From positions 1 through 52,525 of the forward strand of contig JAJPXI010000207.1 of NCBI GenBank assembly GCA_021205585.1: a stretch of DNA of 52,525 nt, written 5' to 3'. A program made the position numbers and the translations under genes. The notes below the pieces were generated by a model. That model did not search any database. It was not told the origin of the DNA and saw only the letters and a list, made by a program, of their open reading frames with translations. Positions 1 to 6,870 of this stretch are shown piece after piece. How positions within the stretch are numbered: position 1 is the stretch's first letter; each line of letters begins with the position of its first letter. Source of the DNA: Oscillospiraceae bacterium (lineage in GTDB: Bacteria; Bacillota; Clostridia; Oscillospirales; Oscillospiraceae).

Positions 1-38
1 GTAAACGCAACATATCAAATGCCGGGTGTTGCGTTTAC
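1..38. repeat. Perfect 12-bp inverted repeat
   Basis: GTAAACGCAACA at 1-12 is the exact reverse complement of 27-38, with a 14-nt spacer. A few T residues follow but there is no real U-tract, so it may be a protein-binding dyad or the end of a terminator whose gene lies left of the window. No gene is visible in the first 144 bases. Confidence 0.7.
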
Positions 39-88
39 TTTGGAAATTGAGGTGCGAAAATTGAAGGGTTCAAAAATGGTTACAGGGG

Positions 89-118
89 TTGACACCGCCC
101 TCCTGCATGGGGTATAAT
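89..118 (+). promoter_or_regulatory. Consensus sigma70/sigmaA-type promoter
   Basis: TTGACA (89-94) and TATAAT (113-118) are both perfect consensus hexamers separated by 18 bp. Transcription would start near 125 and run rightward, antisense into the 3' end of the leftward gene at 145-870. No rightward gene with a credible start follows, so the product would be a non-coding or antisense transcript. Confidence 0.7.
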
Positions 119-135
119 CCACACAAGAGGGCGGT
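94..135. promoter_or_regulatory. Dyad overlapping the promoter
   Basis: ACCGCCCTC (94-102) and GAGGGCGGT (127-135) form a perfect 9-bp inverted repeat that brackets the spacer, the -10 box and the start point of the promoter at 89-118. This could be a repressor operator. On the minus strand it could instead act as a weak hairpin just after the 145-870 gene, but no U-tract follows. Confidence 0.5.
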
Positions 136-144
136 TAGTAGCTA

Positions 145-870
145 TCAGGTGGTGACTACAAACTCCTCACCAACCAGGCGCTGGTGCATGGCATCCGCCA
201 CAAAATCAGCCATCTTGTGAGTTCCACCATAGATGATTTTGCCCACGCCGCCATTGCGGGTCATGGATGCCCGGATGTAAGCCACGTCATGGCTATTAGC
301 TCGTACACCCGGCAGGATGCTGTCAAAGCAAGCCTGCAAAGCCTTTACACAAGAGGTTTTAGACGCAGGGTTAGCGTCCTTGCCAAAGTCGTACAGAGTG
401 GCGGCCTTCTCCACCTCATACACGAACTGCGAATTGCTACACAGTTCCTTGTTGAACGCATCGGCCATAATAAACGCCAGTGCCTGGACTTTCGTCCACC
501 AGTCGCGGCCTTCGGCAAAGTTGCCGTATCCGCACTCTCCCGCATACTTGACCAGGGATGCACGGGTTTCAGCGTCCTTGATCGTGGCGGTCATCAAGCC
601 GGTTTCCTTGTCTGTACGAAACTGCACCCGCTTGATACCCGGCACAAAGCGGTCACGCAGGATGGCCTCCACTGGCTTTTCCTGAGCGTTCCATGCCTCA
701 TACGCATCGGCGGTTGCGCTTGCGTTGTAGGCGTCAAGAGCCGCATCCACCTTATCCTTCAGGGGGTCGGTCTCGGCGGCCGGTTTGCCGCCATTCATCG
801 CCTCCACCGCTTCATCGGTGGCGGTCTGAAGCTCAACCAAAAGCTCCATAGTCGTTTTCTTAGTCTCCAT
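145..870 (-). CDS. Hypothetical protein, 241 aa
   Basis: I do not recognise this protein. It starts METKKTTMELL at 870, where GGAGG (878-882) lies 7 nt upstream. An in-frame ATG at 912 with its own GGAGGTG would add 14 residues, but that ribosome site sits in a hairpin (920-947). The N-terminal third is acidic and Ala/Lys rich and probably helical; the rest is mixed, with several Trp and Cys and no membrane segment. The gene stands alone on the minus strand and is faced at its 3' end by a consensus rightward promoter. Coding is supported by length, ribosome site and codon use; function is unknown. Confidence 0.7.
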   Translation of the reverse strand: METKKTTMELLVELQTATDEAVEAMNGGKPAAETDPLKDKVDAALDAYNASATADAYEAWNAQEKPVEAILRDRFVPGIKRVQFRTDKETGLMTATIKDAETRASLVKYAGECGYGNFAEGRDWWTKVQALAFIMADAFNKELCSNSQFVYEVEKAATLYDFGKDANPASKTSCVKALQACFDSILPGVRANSHDVAYIRASMTRNGGVGKIIYGGTHKMADFVADAMHQRLVGEEFVVTT

Positions 871-919
871 AATAATACCTCCATTTCTTTTTACGCCCAG
901 TGTTGGACGCATAGAAACA

Positions 920-961
920 CCTCCGACCAGCGAAAACCAGTCGGAGGCGTATGCTATACGC
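920..961 (-). promoter_or_regulatory. Leader hairpins upstream of the 145-870 gene
   Basis: On the minus strand CCTCCGAC (947-940) pairs with GTCGGAGG (927-920), burying a GGAGGTG ribosome site that serves an in-frame ATG at 912. Just upstream, GCGTAT-gct-ATACGC (961-947) is another perfect dyad. Together they may control which of two in-frame starts (912 or 870) is used. Confidence 0.45.
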
Positions 962-1694
962 CCAGCCAAGAGACAAGTCTCCAAGCTGGACAAGGAATTT
1001 TTAGATACCCTAATCAGCCGCAAAAACCGCCGGTCAGCAGACTTTTCCACCATTGCCCCCAGGGGGAGCGCAGGCCACAAATAATCCGCCCCCAGGGGGA
1101 GCGGTTGTGTTGGAAGTATCTGCTAATCAGCCGCAAGTTGTGGCGATCAGCCTATTTTTCCCATAGGTGGGACGATATACCCAACAGACCGCAAACTTCC
1201 AAAGTCTGGTTCAGGACTGCGGTCAGGCCGCCCTCTTGCCATTATTCACCAGCTTGGCAAGCGCCGCCCGTGTCGGTCACGGGGTACCCTCATACCTTGC
1301 CCGTATGAGTAGCTTTGAGCAGGTTCGCCACGCTGTCCAGCTGTCCGCCCTTGCTGTTGCGTGGGCTGTTCGGCTGTCCGGCGGCGCTGTCCCCTGTCGC
1401 TATATAAGGGATTTTAGAGGGCAAAACCGGACACGTCAAATTGCACAAAAATAAAAAAATTTTTTGTGCGGTTTATAGTAAACAAGCTGCTTTTCTGCAC
1501 TCCGTCCATAGACTTTTTAAGCCGATCCGCTGTTTTTGCCGTCTGCAAGGCCCATCAAGCGATTTTCACGGTGTGGGAATAAGAAATACATTCGAGCCGG
1601 AAAATGGCGTGACGGCGATTTATACGGCAATTTCTAAAATAGCAATCCAGATAGACTTTATACACAAACATACAAGGTTGATGGGTTTATAGGG

Positions 1695-1725
1695 CAAAAA
1701 AAGCCGCCCCTATTGCAGGGGCGGC
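1695..1725 (-). terminator. Rho-independent terminator
   Basis: Read on the minus strand, GCCGCCCC (1725-1718) pairs with GGGGCGGC (1710-1703) and is followed by seven T residues (1702-1696). It lies 9 bp after the stop codon of the leftward 1734-2660 gene. Confidence 0.85.
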
Positions 1726-1733
1726 GGAAAAGT

Positions 1734-2660
1734 CTATCCGATTAAGGATGCACGGGCGGCGGCCTCCAACCGCTTAAACATACGGCGGATCGTACGTCCG
1801 GCCACGCCGAGACGCGTGGCAATTTCTTCCAGGGTGTACCCCTGGAGCCGGAGCCTCCACGCTATATCGTAAGATGGCCCCATCTCGAGGGCGATTACAG
1901 ATATATCCATCTCCATCTCCGCCCGGCGGAGATCATCGGCTGCGTGGGAGTCGGGGATATTATGAGCGATTGTGCCGCCCTCCCCATCATCACGGGCGGC
2001 ATCCAGTTCCGCCCACCTAGCTACACGTCCTCTAGCACCATCAATGATGGCATATAGACATGGGTATACCACTTTTTGGACTTGCAAGCTATGTAAGTCC
2101 GCAAAATTGCAGAGCCGCCCATCCACTGCAAGCTCTACTAGGGCAAGCGCGGCGGCCTGCTTAAGCTCCATCATCTCTCGACCAATCACATTTTCCAGAG
2201 GCGATAGCATCGCCTCTTTGGCCTCTAAGGTCTCTTCCAATTCCATCTTTTGGATGGAGATGCCGCCCTCATGGCGGGTGTGTTCCTCCAAAGTTTGGAA
2301 GGGGGTGTCAATGTCCCCATGCTCCAGATAGGCCCGGAGGCGGAGAATGTCCCTGTATTGGGAAACAATCTCCAGCAGCCGGGGATTGCCGGACTTAGAC
2401 GCGGCGATTTTTGCGGCCTTGACTGCGTACATCCCCGCCGCAATATCAATTGCGACGGCGGCGGTGTCGGTAATACAAGCGCCGTCGGCGGGGGCGTGGC
2501 CGCGCTGTTCGGCGGCGGGCGCGCCGCATCCATAGTGATGCCACACACGGCGGGGGGCTTTGGTGGATTTTTCCGCCTGTTGCGCGGCGTGGAAAATCTC
2601 CACCTTCTTCCTTTGCCCCATGGTGAGGGCGTTCCGGGCGTTCATGTTGATTTTTTCCAT
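1734..2660 (-). CDS. HTH (sigma-region-4-like) DNA-binding protein, 308 aa
   Basis: This is a likely DNA-binding regulator. The last 45 residues hold a helix-turn-helix of the sigma-70 region 4 / HTH_23 kind: LRLQGYTLEEIATRLGVAG, then a basic recognition helix TIRRMFKRLE. The first 250 residues are Ala/Glu-rich and helical with no family I recognise. The start at 2660 (MEKINMNARN) has AAAGGAAG just upstream; further in-frame ATGs up to 2759 lack as good a site. The gene is monocistronic with a strong terminator and is divergent from the ribbon-helix-helix gene at 2840, so the two may share control. It could be a lysogeny-type or copy-control regulator, but that is inference. Confidence 0.75.
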   Translation of the reverse strand: MEKINMNARNALTMGQRKKVEIFHAAQQAEKSTKAPRRVWHHYGCGAPAAEQRGHAPADGACITDTAAVAIDIAAGMYAVKAAKIAASKSGNPRLLEIVSQYRDILRLRAYLEHGDIDTPFQTLEEHTRHEGGISIQKMELEETLEAKEAMLSPLENVIGREMMELKQAAALALVELAVDGRLCNFADLHSLQVQKVVYPCLYAIIDGARGRVARWAELDAARDDGEGGTIAHNIPDSHAADDLRRAEMEMDISVIALEMGPSYDIAWRLRLQGYTLEEIATRLGVAGRTIRRMFKRLEAAARASLIG

Positions 2661-2724
2661 AGTAAATACTTCCTTTCTTTGCTCCATCCAATAATGGGAT
2701 GGGCTGTTAGGTTTTTTGGTACTG

Positions 2725-2754
2725 TTGATATTGTAGCAGATGTAATTGTATATA
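2725..2754 (+). promoter_or_regulatory. Probable promoter of the 2840 gene
   Basis: TTGATA (2725-2730) and TATATA (2749-2754) are separated by 18 bp in an AT-rich divergent intergenic region. The leftward promoter of the HTH gene must overlap the same region; TTGTGT-17-TATACA on the minus strand is a weak candidate. Confidence 0.4.
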
Positions 2755-2839
2755 TCCATATGGCACTTTACACAAAGTTTCTGTTAATTTTTAGTTTATT
2801 CTTTATTCAACTTGTCTATTTTTCAGGGAGGTATTTACA

Positions 2840-3052
2840 GTGTATGACATTGATAAACAATTAAAGAGACAATCGGAGTTTAATAAGACAAATTATGACA
2901 AAATAGGTATAAATGTGTATAAAGGAAATAGAGAGAAATTAAAGGAACTTGCTTCCATCCATGGTCAATCTATGAATGATTACATTATACAAGCAATCGA
3001 GGAAAGAGTGACCAGGGATGGAGATGAATGGGAGAATAAGAAAATGATGTAA
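2840..3052 (+). CDS. Ribbon-helix-helix (Arc/MetJ-type) protein, 70 aa
   Basis: This small protein has the ribbon-helix-helix pattern: a beta strand IGINVYKG (about residues 22-29), helix NREKLKELASIHG, a turn, and helix SMNDYIIQAIEERV. The family binds operators as dimers of dimers. It starts at GTG 2840, 8 nt after AGGGAGG. The gene is markedly more AT-rich than the genes on either side, which suggests separate acquisition. Operator-like dyads follow at 3127-3142 and 3174-3205 and could be its targets. It may be a repressor, or an antitoxin-like protein with no toxin seen nearby. Confidence 0.75.
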   Translation: MYDIDKQLKRQSEFNKTNYDKIGINVYKGNREKLKELASIHGQSMNDYIIQAIEERVTRDGDEWENKKMM

Positions 3053-3066
3053 AGTCTGTGGACTAT

Positions 3067-3080
3067 CGAACAGATGTTCG
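3067..3080. promoter_or_regulatory. LexA/DinR SOS box
   Basis: CGAAC-AGAT-GTTCG is a perfect match to the Gram-positive LexA (DinR) box CGAAC-N4-GTTCG. It lies 15 bp after the ribbon-helix-helix gene and about 1.5 kb before the next gene. It could tie this control region to host DNA damage. No clear promoter overlaps it. Confidence 0.6.
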
Positions 3081-3126
3081 AGTGCTGGTGGAGGATCGGG
3101 AGTTTTGTTATTGAACGGAAGTTTTG

Positions 3127-3142
3127 GTTATCAAGTGATAAC
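3127..3142. promoter_or_regulatory. Operator-like dyad
   Basis: GTTATCA-AG-TGATAAC is a perfect 7-bp inverted repeat with a 2-bp centre, the usual geometry of a dimeric repressor site. Confidence 0.45.
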
Positions 3143-3173
3143 TTTTCAAAATTATGTAAACTATGTTCAGTTT

Positions 3174-3205
3174 TATACTTTAGCACGTTAAAGTGTTAAA
3201 GTATA
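3174..3205. promoter_or_regulatory. Operator-like 13-bp dyad
   Basis: TATACTTTAGCAC (3174-3186) and GTGTTAAAGTATA (3193-3205) are inverted copies with one mismatch and a 6-bp centre. There is no U-tract, so operator is likelier than terminator. From 3206 to 3428 I see nothing further that I can support. Confidence 0.5.
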
Positions 3206-3428
3206 GCTATGTGATAAATTCTCACTTCAGAACATAGGATTCACCAAAATACTCCATAACTGTTACCCAGGCCCTATTTTTGGTATTTTGATGGGGCTGT
3301 CTTCCAGAATATTGTATGTGTTACCCTCTCTCACACCCACCACTCAAAAACTAAAACTTCTCCTCACCTCTCCCCGCCCCCACCGTCCGAACAAACGACG
3401 ATTCCGATTTTGGAGGGGTTCGGCAGGC

Positions 3429-3728
3429 GCTGGCCGAAGCGAAAAGTTTGAAATCCGGAAACGACATGACGGCCAGCTTGGTTTGTGGGTGTTCGAGAGC
3501 TGGTCGAGATCCAGCGGCCAAAAATGGGTAGACAGTATCGAGACCAGCGATATGAGCTGGCCGGGTTCAGGAAACCAGAGACGTAGATTATCTATCGAGG
3601 CCAGCGAGTAATTCAAGACTTTTATTTCTTTTTATTTATTTAAAATAGTTTGCAGGTTTTGATGATTCTTTATTTGTTTTATGATGTTTTCAATAATTAT
3701 TAAAAATGATGTTAATTAGCTGCTGGCC
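3429..3728. repeat. Iteron-like GCTGGCC/GGCCAGC array
   Basis: Eight copies of GCTGGCC or its complement, allowing one change, occur at 3429, 3471, 3499, 3511, 3542, 3556, 3599 and 3722, in both orientations. Two copies extend to TATCGAGRCCAGCGA (about 3536 and 3593). The array flanks an AT-rich block (3606-3717). Clustered heptamers next to a likely unwinding element resemble a replication origin, and a helicase-like gene begins about 850 bp later. A partition site or operator array is the alternative. Confidence 0.5.
3606..3717. other. AT-rich block, candidate unwinding element
   Basis: About 110 bp consisting mostly of A and T runs, sharply different from the GC-rich repeats on both sides. 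It sits between the seventh and eighth heptamer of the 3429-3728 array. No gene is present. Confidence 0.4.
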
Positions 3729-3739
3729 GCAGGGTCGCA

Positions 3740-4017
3740 GTACCACCCGGCAACAGGAGCCAAACTCAGCTTGGTACCGGGTACGATGATTGGTAGCTCC
3801 TACCAAACTTCCACCCTGCTCCCCTGCTTTCCCCGTTACTGTTGGAGGTACCCAACATTTACCAAGTTCGTAATTACGGGGTACTGCGTAGCAGTATGGC
3901 GACGGTAGAATGTAGAAGGCGAGGTTGCCACGCCCGCCTGCTCGTTGCTGAGTGGGGCGCACTCTTGCGCCCAGTACCACGTTGCAGTCTTGATGAGGTT
4001 CTACGGGTACCAGGTAC
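3740..4017. repeat. GTAC-rich block
   Basis: GTAC occurs eight times in 278 bp (3740, 3774, 3781, 3848, 3881, 3974, 4007, 4014), mostly as GGTAC or GTACC, against about one expected by chance. A perfect hairpin TTGGTAG-CTC-CTACCAA lies at 3790-3806. The open frames here look non-coding. It may be a binding-site cluster or a structured RNA. From 4018 to 4345 I see nothing I can name. Confidence 0.4.
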
Positions 4018-4345
4018 AGTAGACGTAGGATGGTGGTTCTGTTCAACCTTGCTGGATGGTATAGATCGGGATACAATGGTAGAAAGTTTATGAAAGACAA
4101 TGGTGCAATGTAAACCACCCGTTTCTGCGATACTAAATTGTTTTTAGGAACGCTCTCGAAAAAAACCAGCATTTTCAATGCTTTCAACCACCCTAAAATC
4201 CATTTTGGCCATTCCGATGGTCTACAAAATAATTTTGGCCACCTCCCTATTTTAGTGCTAACACCGACCGATCGACCTGGCCTGGCTGCTGAGTATTCTT
4301 CCAAATCATTCACAAATTATTTACACTTTTCCACTTCCCGACCTG

Positions 4346-4375
4346 TTGACAATACTTGACCTGGTGTGGTACAAT
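4346..4375 (+). promoter_or_regulatory. Promoter of the 4584-8704 operon
   Basis: TTGACA (4346-4351) and TACAAT (4370-4375) are separated by 18 bp, a near-consensus vegetative promoter. Transcription would start near 4382 and read through the closely packed genes from 4584 onward. Confidence 0.7.
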
Positions 4376-4381
4376 ATGCTT

Positions 4382-4583
4382 AGGAGATCTCGTGGTCTTC
4401 TGAGTTTCCAAGCTGTGGATTAAAACAACTACTCCTTTCTTTTCTCCCGCTTTGTGGGTGGCGGTTGATTGTGTGCGATCTTGTCAGCTACGGTGCTCCT
4501 GATTCCGCGAGATTTTCTCTGAGCGGCTTAACCTACATTTATACCCGGATTGAGCAATACTATTTTTTTTAGGAGGAATTTAT
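4382..4583 (+). promoter_or_regulatory. Long 5' leader of the early operon
   Basis: About 200 nt untranslated. It holds a hairpin (CCGCGAGA 4505-4512 with TCTC 4516-4519 and GCGG 4523-4526), a repeated 22-bp element (4530-4551), a T8 run (4563-4570) and AGGAGG (4571-4576). The structure before the ribosome site suggests post-transcriptional control, but no known riboswitch is recognised. Confidence 0.4.
4530..4551 (+). repeat. 22-bp leader element, copy 1
   Basis: AACCTACATTTATACCCGGA plus TT recurs with a single change at 6109-6130. Each copy lies in the untranslated stretch before a gene with a non-AUG start. It may be a promoter, processing or regulatory site. Confidence 0.5.
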
Positions 4584-5897
4584 CTGCAAAATCTTTTACG
4601 CGAAAACTCATTCGACCACCGAGTTATCAACGTGGTCGACGCACCTATGGGCGCTGGCAAAAGCCAGGCCGCTATCGAATACATCAACAACCTGCCGCCT
4701 GGTGAGCGAGTGGTCTACACCGCCATCTACAACGATGAGGCTGAACGAATCCAAAAGGGTTGCCCTGATGCGAAAATGTACTTTCCTGAGCATGAGGAAC
4801 ATTCGGGCAAGACGAAGTGGCCTTTGATCGAGCGAGCTATCAAAAGAGGTGAGAATGTTGCTTGTACACACCAAGCCCTCCCTTTCTTTAGTCCTGAGAC
4901 GCTGGATTTCGTGGCGTATGGGAATTATACCCTAATTATTGATGAATCTTACGACGTCTTGAGACCAATTACGGCGGCCGATCGAAAGGCGTTCTTCTTC
5001 CTGCTTGATCATGAATGTCTTAATGTTGATGAGGACACTGGCCTCGTGATGTTCCGCAGCGACTTTGAAGAAAAATCATCCGATGTACTCAAAAGTAATA
5101 TTGCAACCTTAATCTCTCACGGCAATATTTATTATGTTGACGGGGATCTCATCTTCTGGACTTTCCCCGTCGGTGTTCTGGACGCTTTCAGTCGCATTAT
5201 TGTTTTGAGCTATATGCTGGACGCTCAACCGATGTACTACTATCTCTTGCACAATAAATTCCAGATAAACAATTTTGGGGTTCACAAATTTGAGGATGGT
5301 CATTATGAGTTCTGCTCTCCCGAAGATGCTGACGGATTTCCTTTCAATGTCCGGGATAAAATTGAGATTCTTCAGCGAGAAAAACTGAACAGCATTGGGG
5401 ATGGCCGGACGGACTTGTCGGTTGGGTGGTGTACTCGAACCGTCAAGATTGACGATAAGAAAGGTGTCGCCCAGCTTGGACGCAATGTCTGGAATGTGTT
5501 TAAGCATATTTACAAGTGTAAACCAACGGATTTTGCTTGGACGTGTTTTTCGAGGTATCGTAGTAAGTTTAAGAAAAAGGGTATCATCACGCGGTATATC
5601 CCCTATAACCAGCGGGCCTCCAACAAATACTCCAATGCCCACTATCTGGCTTACGCCGTGAATGTTTTCAACCAGCCGAACTGCTACAATTATTTCAAAG
5701 CTCGCGGGCTGGAAATGGACATGGACCGCTGGGCGCTCTCTGTTATGATTCAATGGATCTGGCGCAGTGCCATCCGCAACGGCGAAAAGATCTACATATA
5801 CTTACCCAGCAAGCGAATGCGGGATCTCTTAGAGGACTGGATGGACTCCCTGGAAGACAACTCCCTTGAGGCAGGCGGTGAAGAAATTGCGGTGTGA
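4584..5897 (+). CDS. P-loop (SF2 helicase-like) ATPase, 437 aa
   Basis: This is a likely DNA helicase or origin-binding-type ATPase of phage replication. Walker A is APMGAGKS (about residues 20-27) and Walker B is LIIDES (about 117-122), the DExD-like spacing of superfamily 2. The C-terminal half is poorly conserved to my eye, with IYIYLPSKRMRDLL near the end. The start is probably CTG at 4584: AGGAGG (4571-4576) lies 7 nt upstream, the frame is open from there, and residues before the next start (GTG 4632) lead naturally into Walker A. It is the first gene after the promoter at 4346 and lies near the candidate origin, which fits a replication role. Confidence 0.75.
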   Translation: MQNLLRENSFDHRVINVVDAPMGAGKSQAAIEYINNLPPGERVVYTAIYNDEAERIQKGCPDAKMYFPEHEEHSGKTKWPLIERAIKRGENVACTHQALPFFSPETLDFVAYGNYTLIIDESYDVLRPITAADRKAFFFLLDHECLNVDEDTGLVMFRSDFEEKSSDVLKSNIATLISHGNIYYVDGDLIFWTFPVGVLDAFSRIIVLSYMLDAQPMYYYLLHNKFQINNFGVHKFEDGHYEFCSPEDADGFPFNVRDKIEILQREKLNSIGDGRTDLSVGWCTRTVKIDDKKGVAQLGRNVWNVFKHIYKCKPTDFAWTCFSRYRSKFKKKGIITRYIPYNQRASNKYSNAHYLAYAVNVFNQPNCYNYFKARGLEMDMDRWALSVMIQWIWRSAIRNGEKIYIYLPSKRMRDLLEDWMDSLEDNSLEAGGEEIAV

Positions 5898-6090
5898 TAA
5901 CTGCTGCTTCGGAGATGTATGTTCTCTGGGCGGCGACTGCCCCTACTTTTCTCCGCTGGATGAGCTGGACTTTGAGGAGGACGTGCTGTTGTCCTCCGAG
6001 CGACTAAAGCGGGATTATGACGAGTTTTTGCTTGACTGGCTTGAATATATTGGTGAGTACCGGGATTCTAGTTGGCCTGACGATGAGTAA
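5878..6090 (+). CDS. Small cysteine-rich protein, 70 aa
   Basis: Function is unknown. The N-terminus has a tight cysteine cluster (CDNCC, then CSLGGDC within 20 residues), likely a zinc-binding knuckle; the rest is very acidic. It starts at GTG 5878 with GAGGCAGG upstream and overlaps the helicase-like gene by 20 nt, so the two are probably translationally coupled. It is the first of three short Cys-rich proteins in this operon. Confidence 0.65.
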   Translation: MKKLRCDNCCFGDVCSLGGDCPYFSPLDELDFEEDVLLSSERLKRDYDEFLLDWLEYIGEYRDSSWPDDE

Positions 6091-6108
6091 AATTTTTTTT
6101 GGTTTGTC

Positions 6109-6130
6109 AACCTGCATTTATACCCGGATT
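6109..6130 (+). repeat. 22-bp leader element, copy 2
   Basis: AACCTGCATTTATACCCGGA plus TT matches 4530-4551 at 21 of 22 positions. It follows a T8 run (6093-6100) after the 5878 gene and precedes the 6222 gene by 91 bp. Confidence 0.5.
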
Positions 6131-6183
6131 TTGCGGGCGACCGATTGTGAATAATGCCGTCGTGATTTGCGATGAATTTGCGG

Positions 6184-6199
6184 GCGACACAAATGTCGC
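6184..6199 (+). promoter_or_regulatory. Leader hairpin before the 6222 gene
   Basis: GCGACA-CAAA-TGTCGC is a perfect 6-bp stem with a 4-nt loop, 22 nt before the TTG start at 6222 and just upstream of the AGGAAAGGAT ribosome site. Confidence 0.4.
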
Positions 6200-6221
6200 T
6201 CTCAGGAAAGGATAGATTATT

Positions 6222-6467
6222 TTGAGTGAGATTGTTGTAAGCAGAAAGGATTACCTGGTCGAGCTGGTCAAGGCTGCCGGGCAGGAAATTATTGACCGGG
6301 CGGAGGATGTTGTCGGCGAGGGCGGGCAGATTTCTGACCTTACACTTTGGGTCAACTTTCCCGCTGGCGAGGTTCCGACCATTGAGGTTCAGCGCGAACA
6401 CCTGATTACGAACTCTTTTGATCTGATTGGGCCGTTGACAGTAAGGAGGAGACCGTGTGAGATATAA
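6222..6467 (+). CDS. Hypothetical protein, 81 aa
   Basis: I do not recognise this protein. It starts at TTG 6222 after AGGAAAGGAT. The sequence MSEIVVSRKDYLVELVKAAG, followed by alternating hydrophobic stretches ending in LTVRRRPCEI, suggests a small alpha/beta protein. Its stop codon lies inside the next gene (11-nt overlap at 6457), so the two are probably co-translated. Confidence 0.65.
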   Translation: MSEIVVSRKDYLVELVKAAGQEIIDRAEDVVGEGGQISDLTLWVNFPAGEVPTIEVQREHLITNSFDLIGPLTVRRRPCEI

Positions 6468-6870
6468 GAAAACGGACGGCAGTGGGATTGTGTACAATTC
6501 GATAACCGAGGCGATTGACGATTTTTGCAGCGAACATAATCGCTGCGCTGGATGCCCGCTGGAAGATATGGCATTAGTGTCCATTAACGAGGATTGCTGC
6601 GGCTGGGCAAGAAGAAACCCGGAACGGACCGCCGAACTGATGGGTCTTATTGCTATTCCAGACGTTGCCGGTGCTAAGCCGCCGCTTGGTGTAGCGCCGT
6701 ATTGGGCTGTTGCCCAGGACAGAATCGACGAGCTGGCGCAGGCAATTCAGCGATACGCACACGATCGAGATGGCTACAAAGAGATCCGTGGCTGGGCGGC
6801 TGAGATTGTCGAGCAGTGTGACCTGCTTCATTATATGAGCGTTGAGTATGAGGAGGGTGAACGTGGATAA
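6457..6870 (+). CDS. Cysteine-containing hypothetical protein, 137 aa
   Basis: It starts at GTG 6457 with GGAGGAGA upstream. The first half has a cysteine cluster (CSEHNRCAGCP, then CCGW) that could bind zinc. The second half carries a PPLGVAPYW segment followed by RIDELAQAIQRYAHD, a pattern I associate with small proteins of Firmicutes phages, without known function. It overlaps both neighbours (11 nt and 8 nt), so it is part of a tightly coupled operon. Confidence 0.65.
   Translation: MRYKKTDGSGIVYNSITEAIDDFCSEHNRCAGCPLEDMALVSINEDCCGWARRNPERTAELMGLIAIPDVAGAKPPLGVAPYWAVAQDRIDELAQAIQRYAHDRDGYKEIRGWAAEIVEQCDLLHYMSVEYEEGERG

Larger units (their letters stand above)
871..1733. other. Non-coding interval with short repeats
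   Basis: I see no supportable gene here. It holds two copies of a CCCCCAGGGGGAGCG block (1056-1070 and 1089-1103) and two copies of TAATCAGCCGCAA (1011-1023 and 1124-1136). It also has a GACCGCA/TGCGGTC dyad (1187-1193 and 1218-1224) and an A/T hairpin GCACAAAAA/TTTTTGTGC (1443-1451 and 1461-1469). The right end is the terminator of the 1734-2660 gene. The leftward promoter of the 145-870 gene should lie here, but I cannot place it with confidence. Confidence 0.5.

Noticed and set aside
184..1308. Long rightward open frame (374 codons)
   Set aside because: It is the mirror of the leftward 145-870 gene and the repeats beyond it. It has no ribosome site and a low-complexity, atypical translation.
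3288..3611. Rightward open frame of 107 codons
   Set aside because: Translation is Arg/Ser/Pro-rich with no ribosome site, and it covers the iteron array.
3690..4313. Leftward open frame of 207 codons
   Set aside because: No ribosome site, odd composition, and it overlies the GTAC-rich block; I treat it as non-coding.
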